64,000 nt of DNA from JABDMH01 sp965223025 (GCA_965223025.1 CBDCVP010000007.1:325546-389545); one strand, 5' to 3'. Positions 45,640 to 56,400 are shown, counted from the stretch's first letter. Translations and numbers: made by a program. Notes: generated by a model not told the origin, from the sequence alone.

Positions 45640-46854
45640 TCACACTTCTGCTAACCAAATCAATGGATTTCTGATGGGCATATTTCTTTTGACTTCTACT
45701 ACCTCATAAAAATGCTTGTACTTTTTCCAAAGTTCAAAATAATCGCGACGACCGAAATAAACACCACCAAAAAGAAATGAAGGATGCCCCACCGGCCATT
45801 CATCCCAGTACATGACATCCGGCTTGTAAGGCCATGATGACTTGTCGGCCACGTATGGCTTCATAAATTCCAATCCTTTTTTGATACTCCTGCCATCAGC
45901 TGTAGAATAATTCCATAGATCATTGTCTTGGTCTGATAAAACCATACAATTCATCGTCATGGCATCGAGATTAAATAAAGAATATCCGTATGGTTTTGTT
46001 CGCTCTATTTCCAATGGAAAACTACCATCTTCTGCCATTTGACTAGGAAGTAAGCTGTTTTTATAGTTTTCTCTACAGAAATCCAGTATATTTTTATTGT
46101 CGGTGAATCGGGCAAAGAGGCCCACTTGCATATTCCAGCACATACCATGATTATTAGGGTGTACCATCTCGTCACGTCCATATTCATGTGTAACCAACCA
46201 AGTGACAAATGCAGAAAACCAATCTCTCATCTCAGCAAGATCTTGATCATTCAGACTACTGTACGCATCTAAGACCATGGCGGATCTCACCACCTCCATA
46301 AAATGTATGGCATCAATGATCCCGATGCCCCGTCCCGTATGACGGCCCTTGATGGCCTGAGCATATAATAGATGAGGATTCATCTTTGTCTCAGCATCCA
46401 CAAACCATGCAGACAGATGCTTGCCAGCCGCAGCTGCATACTTGTCATCTTTGCTCAGCAAGTAAGCAGAAGTCAAATTGCCGACTATATCGCCAAGCCT
46501 TACTAGGGCCAGTCGGTGAGCCACAAAATTGGCCGGATTGGTCATGCCATCCCTTCTGATATAGGGTCCATCTGGATTACTTTCGTCTGGCCACCAGTAA
46601 TCTCCTTCTGAATAGAAATCATGAAGGCCACCCTCACTTCTTGGACAGACTGCGGCTGTGACCGTGATGGGCTCCTCTAGTAGGTATCGGTCTGCATGGA
46701 GTAATATCGTATCCCGCAACACAGAGGCAGTTTCTGCAAAGAAGTCCGTCTTCTGCTCCCTGCAGGAAATCATGACCAGCATCGCGCAAAGCAGGAGAGC
46801 TATGCCTGTACTGCCTTCGACAGGTGAACCCAAATGCACTCGGTAAAGGATCAT
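45640..46854 (-). CDS. Alginate lyase-like (PF05426 type) lipoprotein
   Basis: A 404-residue lipoprotein with lipobox LVMISC (Cys31). The alpha/alpha toroid has GLHDFYSEGDYWWPDES at the start and the likely catalytic set HPNNHGMCWNMQ (Asn, His) and KPYGYSLFNLDAM (Tyr), all seen in alginate_lyase-domain enzymes. PL38 and PL5 belong to this superfamily; the family cannot be assigned surely by eye. It is the first gene of the minus-strand lyase operon, 89 bp ahead of the PL8-like gene, and would act at the cell surface or in the periplasm. The substrate is probably a glucuronate- or mannuronate-containing glycan. Confidence 0.8.
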   Translation of the reverse strand: MILYRVHLGSPVEGSTGIALLLCAMLVMISCREQKTDFFAETASVLRDTILLHADRYLLEEPITVTAAVCPRSEGGLHDFYSEGDYWWPDESNPDGPYIRRDGMTNPANFVAHRLALVRLGDIVGNLTSAYLLSKDDKYAAAAGKHLSAWFVDAETKMNPHLLYAQAIKGRHTGRGIGIIDAIHFMEVVRSAMVLDAYSSLNDQDLAEMRDWFSAFVTWLVTHEYGRDEMVHPNNHGMCWNMQVGLFARFTDNKNILDFCRENYKNSLLPSQMAEDGSFPLEIERTKPYGYSLFNLDAMTMNCMVLSDQDNDLWNYSTADGRSIKKGLEFMKPYVADKSSWPYKPDVMYWDEWPVGHPSFLFGGVYFGRRDYFELWKKYKHFYEVVEVKRNMPIRNPLIWLAEV

Positions 46855-47104
46855 TTATAGAGAATTTTGCAGTGGTCAGTACCATGATCAACCACAGATG
46901 GTGAATCAATCATCTTTGTGATTTTTCAAAAGATGATGATGAAATATACGATATAGTTTAAGATGCGTCCAAGTGTTCATGACCTCGTACGTATCATGTG
47001 GCTTCTTCTCCCAAAAGTTATTCACATGAAATGGTGGATTTCTGGAATATTATACATGATGATTATCGTGAACATGTGGTCGGGATCCAACTCCCAGCTC
47101 ATTA

Positions 47105-48037
47105 TTACGGCAGAAAACTCAACCATGTCTTGAGGTTACGCAAAGCAGCATATGCCTGTTCTAAGGTTACCCATTCAAACATGATCTCGTCACCTGGCTT
47201 TAGCTGTGCCAGCCGGTGCATGTCTGCACTGATGACATTCGCTACTCTGTAATAGCCTCCAGTACTTTGACCATCGGCAAGCAGAATAATGGACTGACCT
47301 GCATTTGTCACCTGAATAGTACCGGGTACCACACCAGACGAAATCATGGGGTCTGTTGGCAGCGAATGCTCCATCGGTCCATCCAATCGATAGCCCATGC
47401 GATTGGAGTCCTGTGTAATACGATAAACATCTGCTAGCAATTGTCCCTGGGTATTGCTGCTCAAGATCTCATATTCAGGACCACACATCACCCGGATTGG
47501 ACCATCTCGATAGATGGCAGGTAGCACTCCTTCTGGTACGAGTCTTCCTATGGGAGCCCGACGCAGATCGATAAAGACCCGGCTATCTTTCTTAATCTGG
47601 TTGCCCCGAAGAAGACCCGCGACTCCTGCCACCGGTGCGCAACTGCCCTCCCACCTATCCACCTGCCATTCACCCGCGATAGCCAGGTAAGCTCGGCATC
47701 CGTACACCGGCCGGCCAAAAGTAAGGCAATCACCTTCTGCTACTCTGATGCAAAGGTGGGTGGCCACAGAAACTCCATTGATCTTTGGTTTGAGGTCAGC
47801 TCCAACAATGGCAATTGCACTTTCAGCAGAGAACATCAACTCAGGACCAATCAGCGTTATTTCAAGCACTGGATGATCCGATGGATTTCCGACTAGCCAA
47901 TTGCCTATTCGATGCGCTATGCGATCCAGAGATCCACCCTGAGGCATTCCATATGCTTGGACCCCAAGGCGACCATCATCCTGAATGGTCGTCAGCATTC
48001 CAGGTCTAGCGATATGGATGTGAGACCGCCTACTCAT
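47105..48037 (-). CDS. pxpC: 5-oxoprolinase subunit PxpC (biotin-dependent carboxyltransferase-like)
   Basis: Part of the bacterial 5-oxoprolinase that opens 5-oxoproline (pyroglutamate) to glutamate with ATP. 310 residues from the ATG at 48037, starting MSRRSHIHIARPGMLTTIQD, which is the usual PxpC N-terminus; a start at 48091 adds an unrelated stretch. Typical segments are DDGRLGVQAYGMPQGGSLD and GRPVYGCRAYLAIAGE, with VPGTIQVTNAGQSIILLADG towards the end. It overlaps pxpB by 8 bp. Confidence 0.93.
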   Translation of the reverse strand: MSRRSHIHIARPGMLTTIQDDGRLGVQAYGMPQGGSLDRIAHRIGNWLVGNPSDHPVLEITLIGPELMFSAESAIAIVGADLKPKINGVSVATHLCIRVAEGDCLTFGRPVYGCRAYLAIAGEWQVDRWEGSCAPVAGVAGLLRGNQIKKDSRVFIDLRRAPIGRLVPEGVLPAIYRDGPIRVMCGPEYEILSSNTQGQLLADVYRITQDSNRMGYRLDGPMEHSLPTDPMISSGVVPGTIQVTNAGQSIILLADGQSTGGYYRVANVISADMHRLAQLKPGDEIMFEWVTLEQAYAALRNLKTWLSFLP

Positions 48038-48752
48038 AAATCTGCGATGTTTGGTCGGGATGATCTCCCCAGATCTGCGAGAGGTTTGCAAAATGATCCT
48101 GGGTAATGCTGAAGAAGGTCACCTCATCACCGATCTCAAATGCAAACTGTCTTTTACGATGCACATCAAATGGTTTGACGGGAGTTCTACCAATGATCTG
48201 CCAGCCCCCAGGAGAACTCATGGGGTAAATGCCAGATTGCCTTCCCGCCAATCCTACCGACTGTGCTGGCACATCGATCCTGGGTACTTCTTTACGAGGG
48301 CAGGTCAGCTCGACTGGTGACAAACCCAGGTACGGAAAGCCGGGAAGAAAGCCAATCATGTAGACCCGGAAAGTGGTATTGGTGTGCAGGCCCACTATTT
48401 CTTCCCAATCTAGTCCCGTTTGACACTGCACTTCTTTTCTATCCAAAGCAAACGAGTCCGAGTAACAGACCGGCACCTTCACTTTTCGTCTGGAAACATC
48501 CAAATCTACCATCGCTTTGTGCTTAGCTCCAAACCGCATAAGACGTTCCTGCAGATCGCTAAATCGCCATAAATGAGGGTCATAAGTAACCGTGATCGAT
48601 GTATATGCAGACCAGCAGCCAGTGATGCCTTCGATGTTACGACCGACTAAGTCATGAAAAATGGCCGATAGCTGGGCATGGATTTTCGGATCGATGCGAT
48701 CTTCAAACTGGATGATCAATGCCTGATCTCCCAATGGAGTGATGTCGATCAT
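48030..48752 (-). CDS. pxpB: 5-oxoprolinase subunit PxpB
   Basis: KipI-type subunit of 5-oxoprolinase. The 240-residue protein has LGDQALIIQFEDRIDPKI near its start, LHTNTTFRVYMIGFLPGFPY in the middle and GIYPMSSPGGWQIIGRTPV towards the end, all family hallmarks. It overlaps pxpA by 4 bp and pxpC by 8 bp, giving a tightly coupled A-B-C operon. No leader is present, so it is cytosolic. Confidence 0.95.
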   Translation of the reverse strand: MIDITPLGDQALIIQFEDRIDPKIHAQLSAIFHDLVGRNIEGITGCWSAYTSITVTYDPHLWRFSDLQERLMRFGAKHKAMVDLDVSRRKVKVPVCYSDSFALDRKEVQCQTGLDWEEIVGLHTNTTFRVYMIGFLPGFPYLGLSPVELTCPRKEVPRIDVPAQSVGLAGRQSGIYPMSSPGGWQIIGRTPVKPFDVHRKRQFAFEIGDEVTFFSITQDHFANLSQIWGDHPDQTSQIYE

Positions 48753-49516
48753 TCGGAAAAGGCTGCCATGGTGATATCACGCTCGGTCAGTGCCTCACTG
48801 ATCGCCTTGACAATGTGAATGATTTTGGGATGGTCACTATGCACACAGATGGTCTCGGCATGAACGGTTAGTGGTTCATTGTGATCATCCAACACTTTTT
48901 GATCCAGTACAATCGATACCACCTGCGCCGCAACTTCTCCGGGTGCCATCAGAATGCCTCCGGACGCCGTACGTGGCAAGAGGTGACCATCTTGCCTATA
49001 CCTTCGATCGGCAAATGCCTCCGGTACAAATTTTATCGATGCCTGCCCGGCTACTTCCTGCATGAGACTGCCGGCTAAGCCAACCACCGACATCGACTCA
49101 TCGATATCACGAATGGCCCGTATGATCGTCTTTGCCTCTGTCTCATCATTTGCAGCACAGTGATATAAGGCACCATGTGGCTTCACGTAAGTTACCTTGG
49201 CACCAACACTCTCGGCCATCCCCTTCACAGCGGAAATCTGATATTTGAGCGACACGTAAAGGTCCTCGGGAGCCATCTGCAAATAACGTCGGCCAAAGCC
49301 GTTTAGATCCGGATACGAAGGATGGGCACCAATCCTCACACCGTGTGCCTTCGCCATTCTCAGGGTATGGTCAATGTGCATCGGATCTCCACCATGGAAA
49401 CCGCATGCCACATTGCACGAAGTGATATAGGGATAGATCATCTCGTCCGAACCAAAATTGTAGTTCCCAAAACTCTCACCCATATCACAGTTTATATCGA
49501 TCTTCAGCGCTGACAT
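48749..49516 (-). CDS. pxpA: 5-oxoprolinase subunit PxpA (LamB/YcsF family)
   Basis: 255-residue PxpA subunit, first gene of the oxoprolinase operon. Signatures are IDINCDMGESFGNYNFG at the N-terminus, SCNVACGFHGGDP, RIGAHPSYPDLNGFGRR and VTYVKPHGALYH. The three subunits together recycle 5-oxoproline, which forms spontaneously from glutamine and glutamate. It faces the 49886 gene across a 369-bp divergent intergenic space. Confidence 0.96.
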   Translation of the reverse strand: MSALKIDINCDMGESFGNYNFGSDEMIYPYITSCNVACGFHGGDPMHIDHTLRMAKAHGVRIGAHPSYPDLNGFGRRYLQMAPEDLYVSLKYQISAVKGMAESVGAKVTYVKPHGALYHCAANDETEAKTIIRAIRDIDESMSVVGLAGSLMQEVAGQASIKFVPEAFADRRYRQDGHLLPRTASGGILMAPGEVAAQVVSIVLDQKVLDDHNEPLTVHAETICVHSDHPKIIHIVKAISEALTERDITMAAFSE

Positions 49517-49885
49517 TCAGTTTATTTTTTAATGGGGACTGCATGAGAAGATGCGGGTCTGCTTCCAATAATTTTCTGCAAGTTGATCACCATTGGATCT
49601 TTCATACACACCGTGCTGCTTCGTCGTGCTATATTAACCAGTAAGATCTGCATTCTTGACAAGAATATCCAGTTTCCATCAGGAAATCATCCAGATTATT
49701 TGCTATCATGTTCATGCTTGACATCAAGATAGTCTGCTCGCGGTTGATCTTGCAGGCCGATAAGACCATTTGAATATCCATGGAGATTTCACTAAATTTT
49801 TAGATCATGACGGTTTTTATGTTAAGAAACTGACCAAATCACCCTTCCAATCATATCACATCATATTAGTAAAAACCTAGCTGGC
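49517..49885. other. Divergent intergenic region
   Basis: 369 bp between pxpA (minus) and the propeller protein gene (plus). Promoters for both are expected here, but no strong TTTG/TAnnTTTG pair or repeat was picked out, and no gene was seen. Confidence 0.4.
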
Positions 49886-51859
49886 TTGAATTTCGATCAA
49901 AGTATACTGAAAAGTCTTGGACTCATTCTCTCGACGGTGACCATAACCTGGTCTGTCGTTATGCCTCAATCGATGCCACCACCAATGGATGACTGTGCTC
50001 TTGAACCCGTCAGGTACACTGGAAAAATCAATACTGATAAAAAGTACTATGATGGGGGCTTACCACTTGCACTTGGTGTACATCACTACCAAGTCTTTAG
50101 GGCAAATCGCAAATACCCCGCCATACCTGGAGTGGTCGGATGGACCTATAACCATCAACCCTACTTGAGCTTTTGGAAGGGTAAATTCTACTTGCAATTC
50201 TTGCAGGGTGAAATACAGGAACATACACCACCTACGCGAATTGCCTTGACCACCTCACAAGACGGCATACACTGGTCGGTGCCAAAGATATTGTTTCCTC
50301 CGTATGACCTACCAGACATCAATGATGATGGAGAATACATTCCAGCAGGCACACAAGCTGTCATGCATCAGCGCATGGGATTTTATCAGGCCCCGAATGG
50401 CAAGCTTCTGGGCCTTGGTTTTTATGGATACTGCACCAGTCCCCGGAGATCACCCAATACGGGCAATGGAATAGGACGCGTCGTCTGCGAAATCGATGAG
50501 GACGGAACATTCGGACAGATCTATTTTATCAGGTACAATCGACACGCTGGGTGGAATGAGTCTAATACTGGTTACCCTTTTTATAAGTCTAGCGATGACA
50601 AGGAATTCATCTCCGCCTGCAACGCTCTCTTAAGCGACAAACTAATGACTTTCCAATGGTGGGAGGAAGATCGAGCCAGAGATGGATTTTATTCGACCAA
50701 TCCCACTCAGGTACCAGGTGGCGACACCTTTACTAAGAAAAGTACGACAGCCAAAGGTGCAGGAAAAGCCTTTAATTATTATACCAGAGCGGACGGAGTG
50801 GTAGTTGGGATATGGAAAAATCAATATGGGGCGTTGTCATCAGATCGAGGTAAAACCTGGACCTCCATCGCCAAGAATGTGACATTACTCACCTCCGGTG
50901 CTAAAACCTGGGCACAAAGAACAGATGATGACCGATTTGCCATTGTCCATAATCAATCAGCGACCCGTCGCAATCGTTTTCCCATGGCTCTTTTGATAAG
51001 TGAGGATGGCCATGACTATGATCGCCTTTATGCTCTGCGTGGAGACGTACCACCTGGACGTTACCAGGCATTGCACAAAAATCCGGGTCTACAATACTTT
51101 AGGGGAATCATCGAGGGCAATGGAGATCCACCGGGAAATGACATGTGGACCGTCTACAGCGTAAACAAGGAGGATATCTGGATCTCAAGAACACCCACAC
51201 CTATTCGCGCTTCCATGAACACTGAGGTGTCACATGATTTTGAAGACATCGGCAGTATTGAGGAACTTGGTCTTTGGAATCTCTATATGCCTACTTGGTC
51301 TTTGATAGCTGTCAAGGGAGGTGGCAATAAATACCTGGAACTCACCGACGAAGAACCCTATGATTTTGCAAAAGCAGTACGTATTTTTCCTGCATCTGCT
51401 ACCAAGCGGATCGAATTCAGATTCCAGGTACCGACCCTACCACAGGGATCAGCCGCCGAGGTGGAGGTACAGGATCAGCGAGGAAGGCGAGTCTTGAAAC
51501 TCAGAATCGATCGCAACTGGCTATCGTTTGATATTACCAAAGTTTCTGAAGATCCAGTTAGGATTAATCCATCTCAGTGGAATCATGTGGTATTGAAACT
51601 CGATTGCGATGCCGAAGAATATGAAGCTTGGATCAATGGTTTGAAATATCCAGAAACGATCGAATATGCTGACGAACCTGATATGGTAGAACGAATTGTT
51701 TTTCGCACCGGGCCATATCGCAACTTTGTACCCAGTGATGTGATGGATTCAGGTATCGGCGACCAGCCCGGCTTCGACATGGAAGACCTTCCTGGTTCTG
51801 AAAACAAGTCTGCACCAATAGTCTTCAGAATGGATGATCTCAAAACATCGAATGAGTAA
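49886..51859 (+). CDS. Secreted beta-propeller protein, BNR/sialidase-like or possible polysaccharide lyase
   Basis: 657 residues with a TTG start at 49886. An in-frame stop lies at 49823 and no ATG comes between, while the next internal Met is inside the leader, so TTG is best supported. A Sec-type leader is followed by a propeller region (YLSFWKGKFYLQFLQGEIQ, TTSQDGIHWSVPK, SDRGKTWTSIAKN, ISEDGHDYDRLYAL) with BNR-like DG.xW turns. A C-terminal LamG-like domain follows (KRIEFRFQVPTLPQG, WNHVVLKLDCDAEEYEAWIN). Sialidases and several uronate-cleaving lyases (for example PL24, 25, 27) share this fold. No catalytic set could be confirmed, so the activity is open. Confidence 0.7.
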   Translation: MNFDQSILKSLGLILSTVTITWSVVMPQSMPPPMDDCALEPVRYTGKINTDKKYYDGGLPLALGVHHYQVFRANRKYPAIPGVVGWTYNHQPYLSFWKGKFYLQFLQGEIQEHTPPTRIALTTSQDGIHWSVPKILFPPYDLPDINDDGEYIPAGTQAVMHQRMGFYQAPNGKLLGLGFYGYCTSPRRSPNTGNGIGRVVCEIDEDGTFGQIYFIRYNRHAGWNESNTGYPFYKSSDDKEFISACNALLSDKLMTFQWWEEDRARDGFYSTNPTQVPGGDTFTKKSTTAKGAGKAFNYYTRADGVVVGIWKNQYGALSSDRGKTWTSIAKNVTLLTSGAKTWAQRTDDDRFAIVHNQSATRRNRFPMALLISEDGHDYDRLYALRGDVPPGRYQALHKNPGLQYFRGIIEGNGDPPGNDMWTVYSVNKEDIWISRTPTPIRASMNTEVSHDFEDIGSIEELGLWNLYMPTWSLIAVKGGGNKYLELTDEEPYDFAKAVRIFPASATKRIEFRFQVPTLPQGSAAEVEVQDQRGRRVLKLRIDRNWLSFDITKVSEDPVRINPSQWNHVVLKLDCDAEEYEAWINGLKYPETIEYADEPDMVERIVFRTGPYRNFVPSDVMDSGIGDQPGFDMEDLPGSENKSAPIVFRMDDLKTSNE

Positions 51860-51945
51860 GACCTTGATATCATGTCATCAGTTGTTCTGTGACATATCAT
51901 CCTCTTCTTATCAAGCGTTCATTCAGATATTGACATCTTTCGCCC

Positions 51946-52842
51946 ATGCCAACCGACACCATACGAATACCTCATCCGAATCATTTCGATTTTGCACAAT
52001 GTATGTTTTACTTGGACCGGGGCTATGATGAATGCCTCTATCAATTAGAGAATAACTCCATCATCAGAGCTATTCACTTGGGCGACCGATCAGCTTTGAT
52101 TCGGGTTGAAAATCACGCATCATATCTGGACATTACCATTCTGCAGGGGCATGAAATTCCCAGGATCCATGAGAGGGTCAGGGCGTACGTTGAAAACTGG
52201 TTTGATCTCCCTAGGGATTTGACCGCTTTTTATCGGTTACTGTACCAAAACCCAATCACATACTTTCTCCGCGAAAAGTATCGCGGTCTGAGACTCATCG
52301 GTATTCCAGACCTATTTGAAGCACTCTGCTGGTGCATCATCGGTCAGCAGATCAATCTGACCTTTGCCTACAAGCTCAAGCGAAGATTGGTAGAGAGATA
52401 TGGTGAGGTCATCTGGCACCAACAACATCCCTATTATCTATTTCCGACAGCGGATAAACTGAGAAATGCAAATCGCCTGGTCCTGAGAGAAATGCAGTTC
52501 TCCAGGCAAAAAATCACCTACCTTCTGGGAATAGCTGAGAACATGGCATCAAAGACACTGTTAACCCACCATCTGCGACATTTGCCCAGCATGGAGGAAC
52601 GACAAAAACTCCTACTCAATCAGAAGGGCATAGGCATCTGGACAGCAAATTACGTGACGATGAAAACGTTTAGAGATGCCAATAGCATCCCCTATGGTGA
52701 TGCGGGATTGAACAAGGCGCTTAGACGACTAAAAGTCATCGACCATGGTGGTGAGGTGGACAAAATCAAAAGATTTTTTCAACCTTTCGACGGATGGCGT
52801 AGCTACCTCACTTTCTACTTATGGAGAAGCCTCTATGATTAG
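51946..52842 (+). CDS. DNA-3-methyladenine glycosylase II (AlkA-like, HhH-GPD family)
   Basis: Removes alkylated purines from DNA in base-excision repair. The 298-residue protein has an N-terminal beta domain, then CWCIIGQQINLTFAYKLKR (the AlkA QQ-motif). The helix-hairpin-helix follows as NQKGIGIWTANYVTMKT, and the catalytic Asp lies in SIPYGDAGLNKALRR. Length and layout match AlkA rather than MutY or OGG1. No adaptive-response regulator (Ada) is next to it. It is 86 bp downstream of the propeller gene and probably independent of it. Confidence 0.9.
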   Translation: MPTDTIRIPHPNHFDFAQCMFYLDRGYDECLYQLENNSIIRAIHLGDRSALIRVENHASYLDITILQGHEIPRIHERVRAYVENWFDLPRDLTAFYRLLYQNPITYFLREKYRGLRLIGIPDLFEALCWCIIGQQINLTFAYKLKRRLVERYGEVIWHQQHPYYLFPTADKLRNANRLVLREMQFSRQKITYLLGIAENMASKTLLTHHLRHLPSMEERQKLLLNQKGIGIWTANYVTMKTFRDANSIPYGDAGLNKALRRLKVIDHGGEVDKIKRFFQPFDGWRSYLTFYLWRSLYD

Positions 52843-52964
52843 ACACCCAAATAGTAAGAAGCATTTTGCCTGGTGAAAAAATCGACACCTCACCCAACGA
52901 AAAGGCGCGGGAAGTCGTCTATGGTCATAACCAAGATCTGGTCAGTAAAATTTGATAAGTCAAG

Positions 52965-53360
52965 ATGATGCAACAAATGATGGCGGTTCTCATCACTTTG
53001 CTATGGTTATCTGCTTGCACCAGAGACAAAGATCTAATGCCACCAATAGAGACTACGACTTGGACCATCGGTGCCCAATCGGTCATGGATAGCACATTGG
53101 TATTACCCTTTAGCCCAGAAGCAGCACTGTCGCTGACCGGATACTCCGTGTGTCCCAGTCACAGTGTCTCATTGGTGGTGAAACAAGGTAGTGATCTAAT
53201 CGTCATAGATACCACACTGAATGCCGAGGCCAGGTCCATACACATCACGCCTCAGAATCAGCATGATCTGAACATTCAAACTGCCCTATTTGCCAATGGA
53301 GGCCGAGAACAATGTGTATGGCTAGGGCAAGCAACCTTCACTTACCAGTACACCCAATGA
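52965..53360 (+). CDS. Small lipoprotein of unknown function
   Basis: A 131-residue protein with a lipoprotein leader ending LWLSAC (Cys18). The mature part is probably beta-rich (SVMDSTLVLPFSPEAALS, SVSLVVKQGSDLIVIDTT) and contains two more cysteines (VCPSHS and EQCVWLG) that could form a disulfide. I recognise no family. It precedes the BNR-repeat gene by 79 bp, but a promoter-like sequence lies between, so they may be separate transcripts. Confidence 0.75.
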   Translation: MMQQMMAVLITLLWLSACTRDKDLMPPIETTTWTIGAQSVMDSTLVLPFSPEAALSLTGYSVCPSHSVSLVVKQGSDLIVIDTTLNAEARSIHITPQNQHDLNIQTALFANGGREQCVWLGQATFTYQYTQ

Positions 53361-53389
53361 CCTCATCATATTAATGCGAGGTTAGCTCG

Positions 53390-53419
53390 TTTTCATACCC
53401 TGTGAAAGGCTATATTTAG
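53390..53419 (+). promoter_or_regulatory. Possible Bacteroidota-type promoter for the BNR-repeat gene
   Basis: TTTC-like element at about 53390 is followed 17 bp later by TATATTTAG at 53411. This resembles the TTTG / TAnnTTTG pair with one mismatch in each box. It would give a leader of about 20 nt before the ATG at 53440. Confidence 0.35.
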
Positions 53420-53439
53420 CAAACAAAATATAGTCAAAT

Positions 53440-56400
53440 ATGAGATCTTATCTGCTGGTTTTTTGTGCCTACCTGATTTTACCAGGTCACTTGGTGTGGA
53501 GTCAAAAAGAGGTTGACTCACTATTTACCGAAAAGACATTTGCTGGACTATCAATGCGCAGCATTGGTCCCGCCTTTGCCTCCGGTCGTATTGCCGATAT
53601 TGCGATTCATCCAGAGGATGACAACATATGGTATGTGGCTGTTGGGTCCGGCGGAGTTTGGAAAACAACCAATGCAGGCGTCACCTGGATCCCCATCTTT
53701 GACAAGCAAGCCTCTTACTCCACCGGGTGTATCACCATTGACCCGAATAATCCACACACCATCTGGGTCGGAACGGGTGAGAACGTGGGGGGTCGACATG
53801 TTGGTTTTGGAGACGGCATCTATCGCAGCACCGATGACGGAGCCCATTGGAGCAATATGGGTCTCAAAACATCCGAGCATATCTCAAAGATCATCATCCA
53901 TCCCAGCAATGCCGATATCATATGGGTGGCGGTCCAGGGGCCACTTTGGAACAAAGGCGGTGAGCGAGGTCTCTATAAGAGTACGGATGGTGGGAAAAAC
54001 TGGGCACGCACCCTTGGCGATGAGGCTTGGGTCGGTGTCACCGACTTGATCATGGATCCTCGGGATCCCAATCGGCTATATGCTGCAACCTGGCAAAGAC
54101 ATCGCAATGTCGCCGCCTATATGGGCGGAGGACCTGGATCCGGACTCCATCTAAGCGAAGATGGAGGGGAAACTTGGGTCCCCCTAACTACGGGGATCCC
54201 AAAATCTAACTTGGGTAAGATCGGTCTAGCCATTTCACCGCAAAATCCCGACGTTATCTATGCTGCCATTGAATTGGATCGTCGCAAGGGTGGTATTTTC
54301 ATGAGTACAAATCGGGGCGCATCCTGGCAAAAGCAATCGAATGCAGTGTCCGGTGCCACAGGACCTCATTACTATCAAGAACTCTATGCTTCGCCACATC
54401 AAGAAGGTCGATTGTATCTGATGGATGTCAGGGTGCAAGTGTCGGAGGACCATGGAAAAACTTTCAGGAGGTTATCAGAAAATAAAAAACACTCAGATAA
54501 TCACGCCTTGGCATTTCGCCAGGATGACCCAGACTACCTGTTGATAGGCACCGACGCCGGCATATATGAAAGCTTTGACCTAGCCAAAAACTGGCGTTTT
54601 ATTGATAATTTGCCCCTCACCCAGTACTATAAAGTCGCGGTGGATGATGCTGCCCCATTTTACTTTGTCTATGGTGGCACACAAGACAATGGATCGCATG
54701 GCGGTCCCTCAAGAACGGACAATGTGCATGGCATACGCAATGCTGACTGGTTTAAAACACTCGGTGCAGATGGTCATCAATCTGCCACCGAACCTGGAAA
54801 CCCCAACCTCATCTATGGCGAGTATCAGGAGGGAGTCCTGCACCGCATCGATCGCATCACAGGTGAGCAGGTGCGTATCCAACCACAACCCGGTGAGGGT
54901 GATCCCTACGAACGCTACAATTGGGATGCGCCAATCCTGGTCAGTCCACACCATCCAACCCGTCTGTATTTTGCATCGCAGCGGATTTGGCGGTCAGATG
55001 ATCGTGGAGATAGCTGGAAGCCCATCTCCGGTGATCTTACCAGAAATCAGGAGCGCTTAGCACTCCCGATCATGGATCAGGTCCAGAGTTGGGACAATGC
55101 CTGGGACCTGGTTGCCATGTCGAATTACAACACCATTACCTCGATATCAGAATCTCCCAAACAGGAAGGTCTGATCTACGCCGGGACCGACGACGGCTTC
55201 ATTCAGGTAACTGCAGATGGAGGCACTAATTGGCAAAAGATCGAGCTGGGTAGCATCAAGGGCCTTCCTGCAACTGCTTTCGTCAATCACATCCAGACCG
55301 ATTTATTTGACGCGAAGACCGTCTACGCCGTCCTAGATAACCACAAATATGGCGACTTCAAACCCTATCTCATTAAAAGTACCAACCAGGGACGATCCTG
55401 GAGCAAGATGACAGGCGACCTCCCAGATCGAACCCTCCTTTGGAGAATTGTGCAGGATCATATAAACCCGGATCTCTTTTTCGTAGCCACGGAGTACGGC
55501 ATTTATTTTACACTTGACGGTGGCACACAATGGACTAAATTGACCGGTGGAGTTCCCACCATCTCTTTTCGAGACCTGACCATCCAGCGTCGAGAGGATG
55601 ATCTGGTGGGCGCATCATTTGGCAGGGGCTTCTACATCCTCGACAATATCGATCCAATACGCCAGACGACCCCTAAGATCCTGAGGCAGGAGGCGCATCT
55701 ATTCCCCATCAAGAATGCCTGGTGGTATGTACCTCGAACGGTAGTGGGAGATGTCGGTGCCTCGGGTTATGCAGCCAAGAATCCACCATTCGGAGCGGTC
55801 TTTACCTACTATCTGAGTCAGGGATTACCCACCCTCAAGTCGCTTAGGCAAGATGCTGAGAAGAAGAACAAGGAGGAAATCGGGTTTCCGGGTTGGGATG
55901 CTCTCGAAGAAGAACGGCAACAGGAGAAGCCCGCAATATTTCTGGTCATCAAAGACAGGAAAGGTAAGATGATCAACAGGGTTTCTGGCAAATCCACAAA
56001 GGGCTTTCACAGGGTCAGCTGGAATCTGAGATATGCCTCTAAGAATGGCATTGCCCTAGGCAAAGCTGGATCACAGGATGGTTTTTTGGCACCGCCAGGA
56101 AAATACACTGCCACCTTATTCAAGAAAATTGACGGTATCATCTCTGAACTAAGTGGTCCCCAGAGTTTTGAGGTAATACCACTTAGAGATGGTGCTCTAC
56201 CACGCATAGCTCAAGAGAAAACTGCTGCTTTTCGTGTCGAGGTGGAGTCCTTCCAGCAGGATCTTACCGCAAGTAATCTGGTTTTGCAGCGGAGCTTAAA
56301 AAAGTTAGCGGCCATGCAGACCGCCATGGGGAGATCCACCGTCAGAGATGCAAGCATAGATCAGCGGATTCATGAAATCAAGGAACAACTCCTGGATCTT

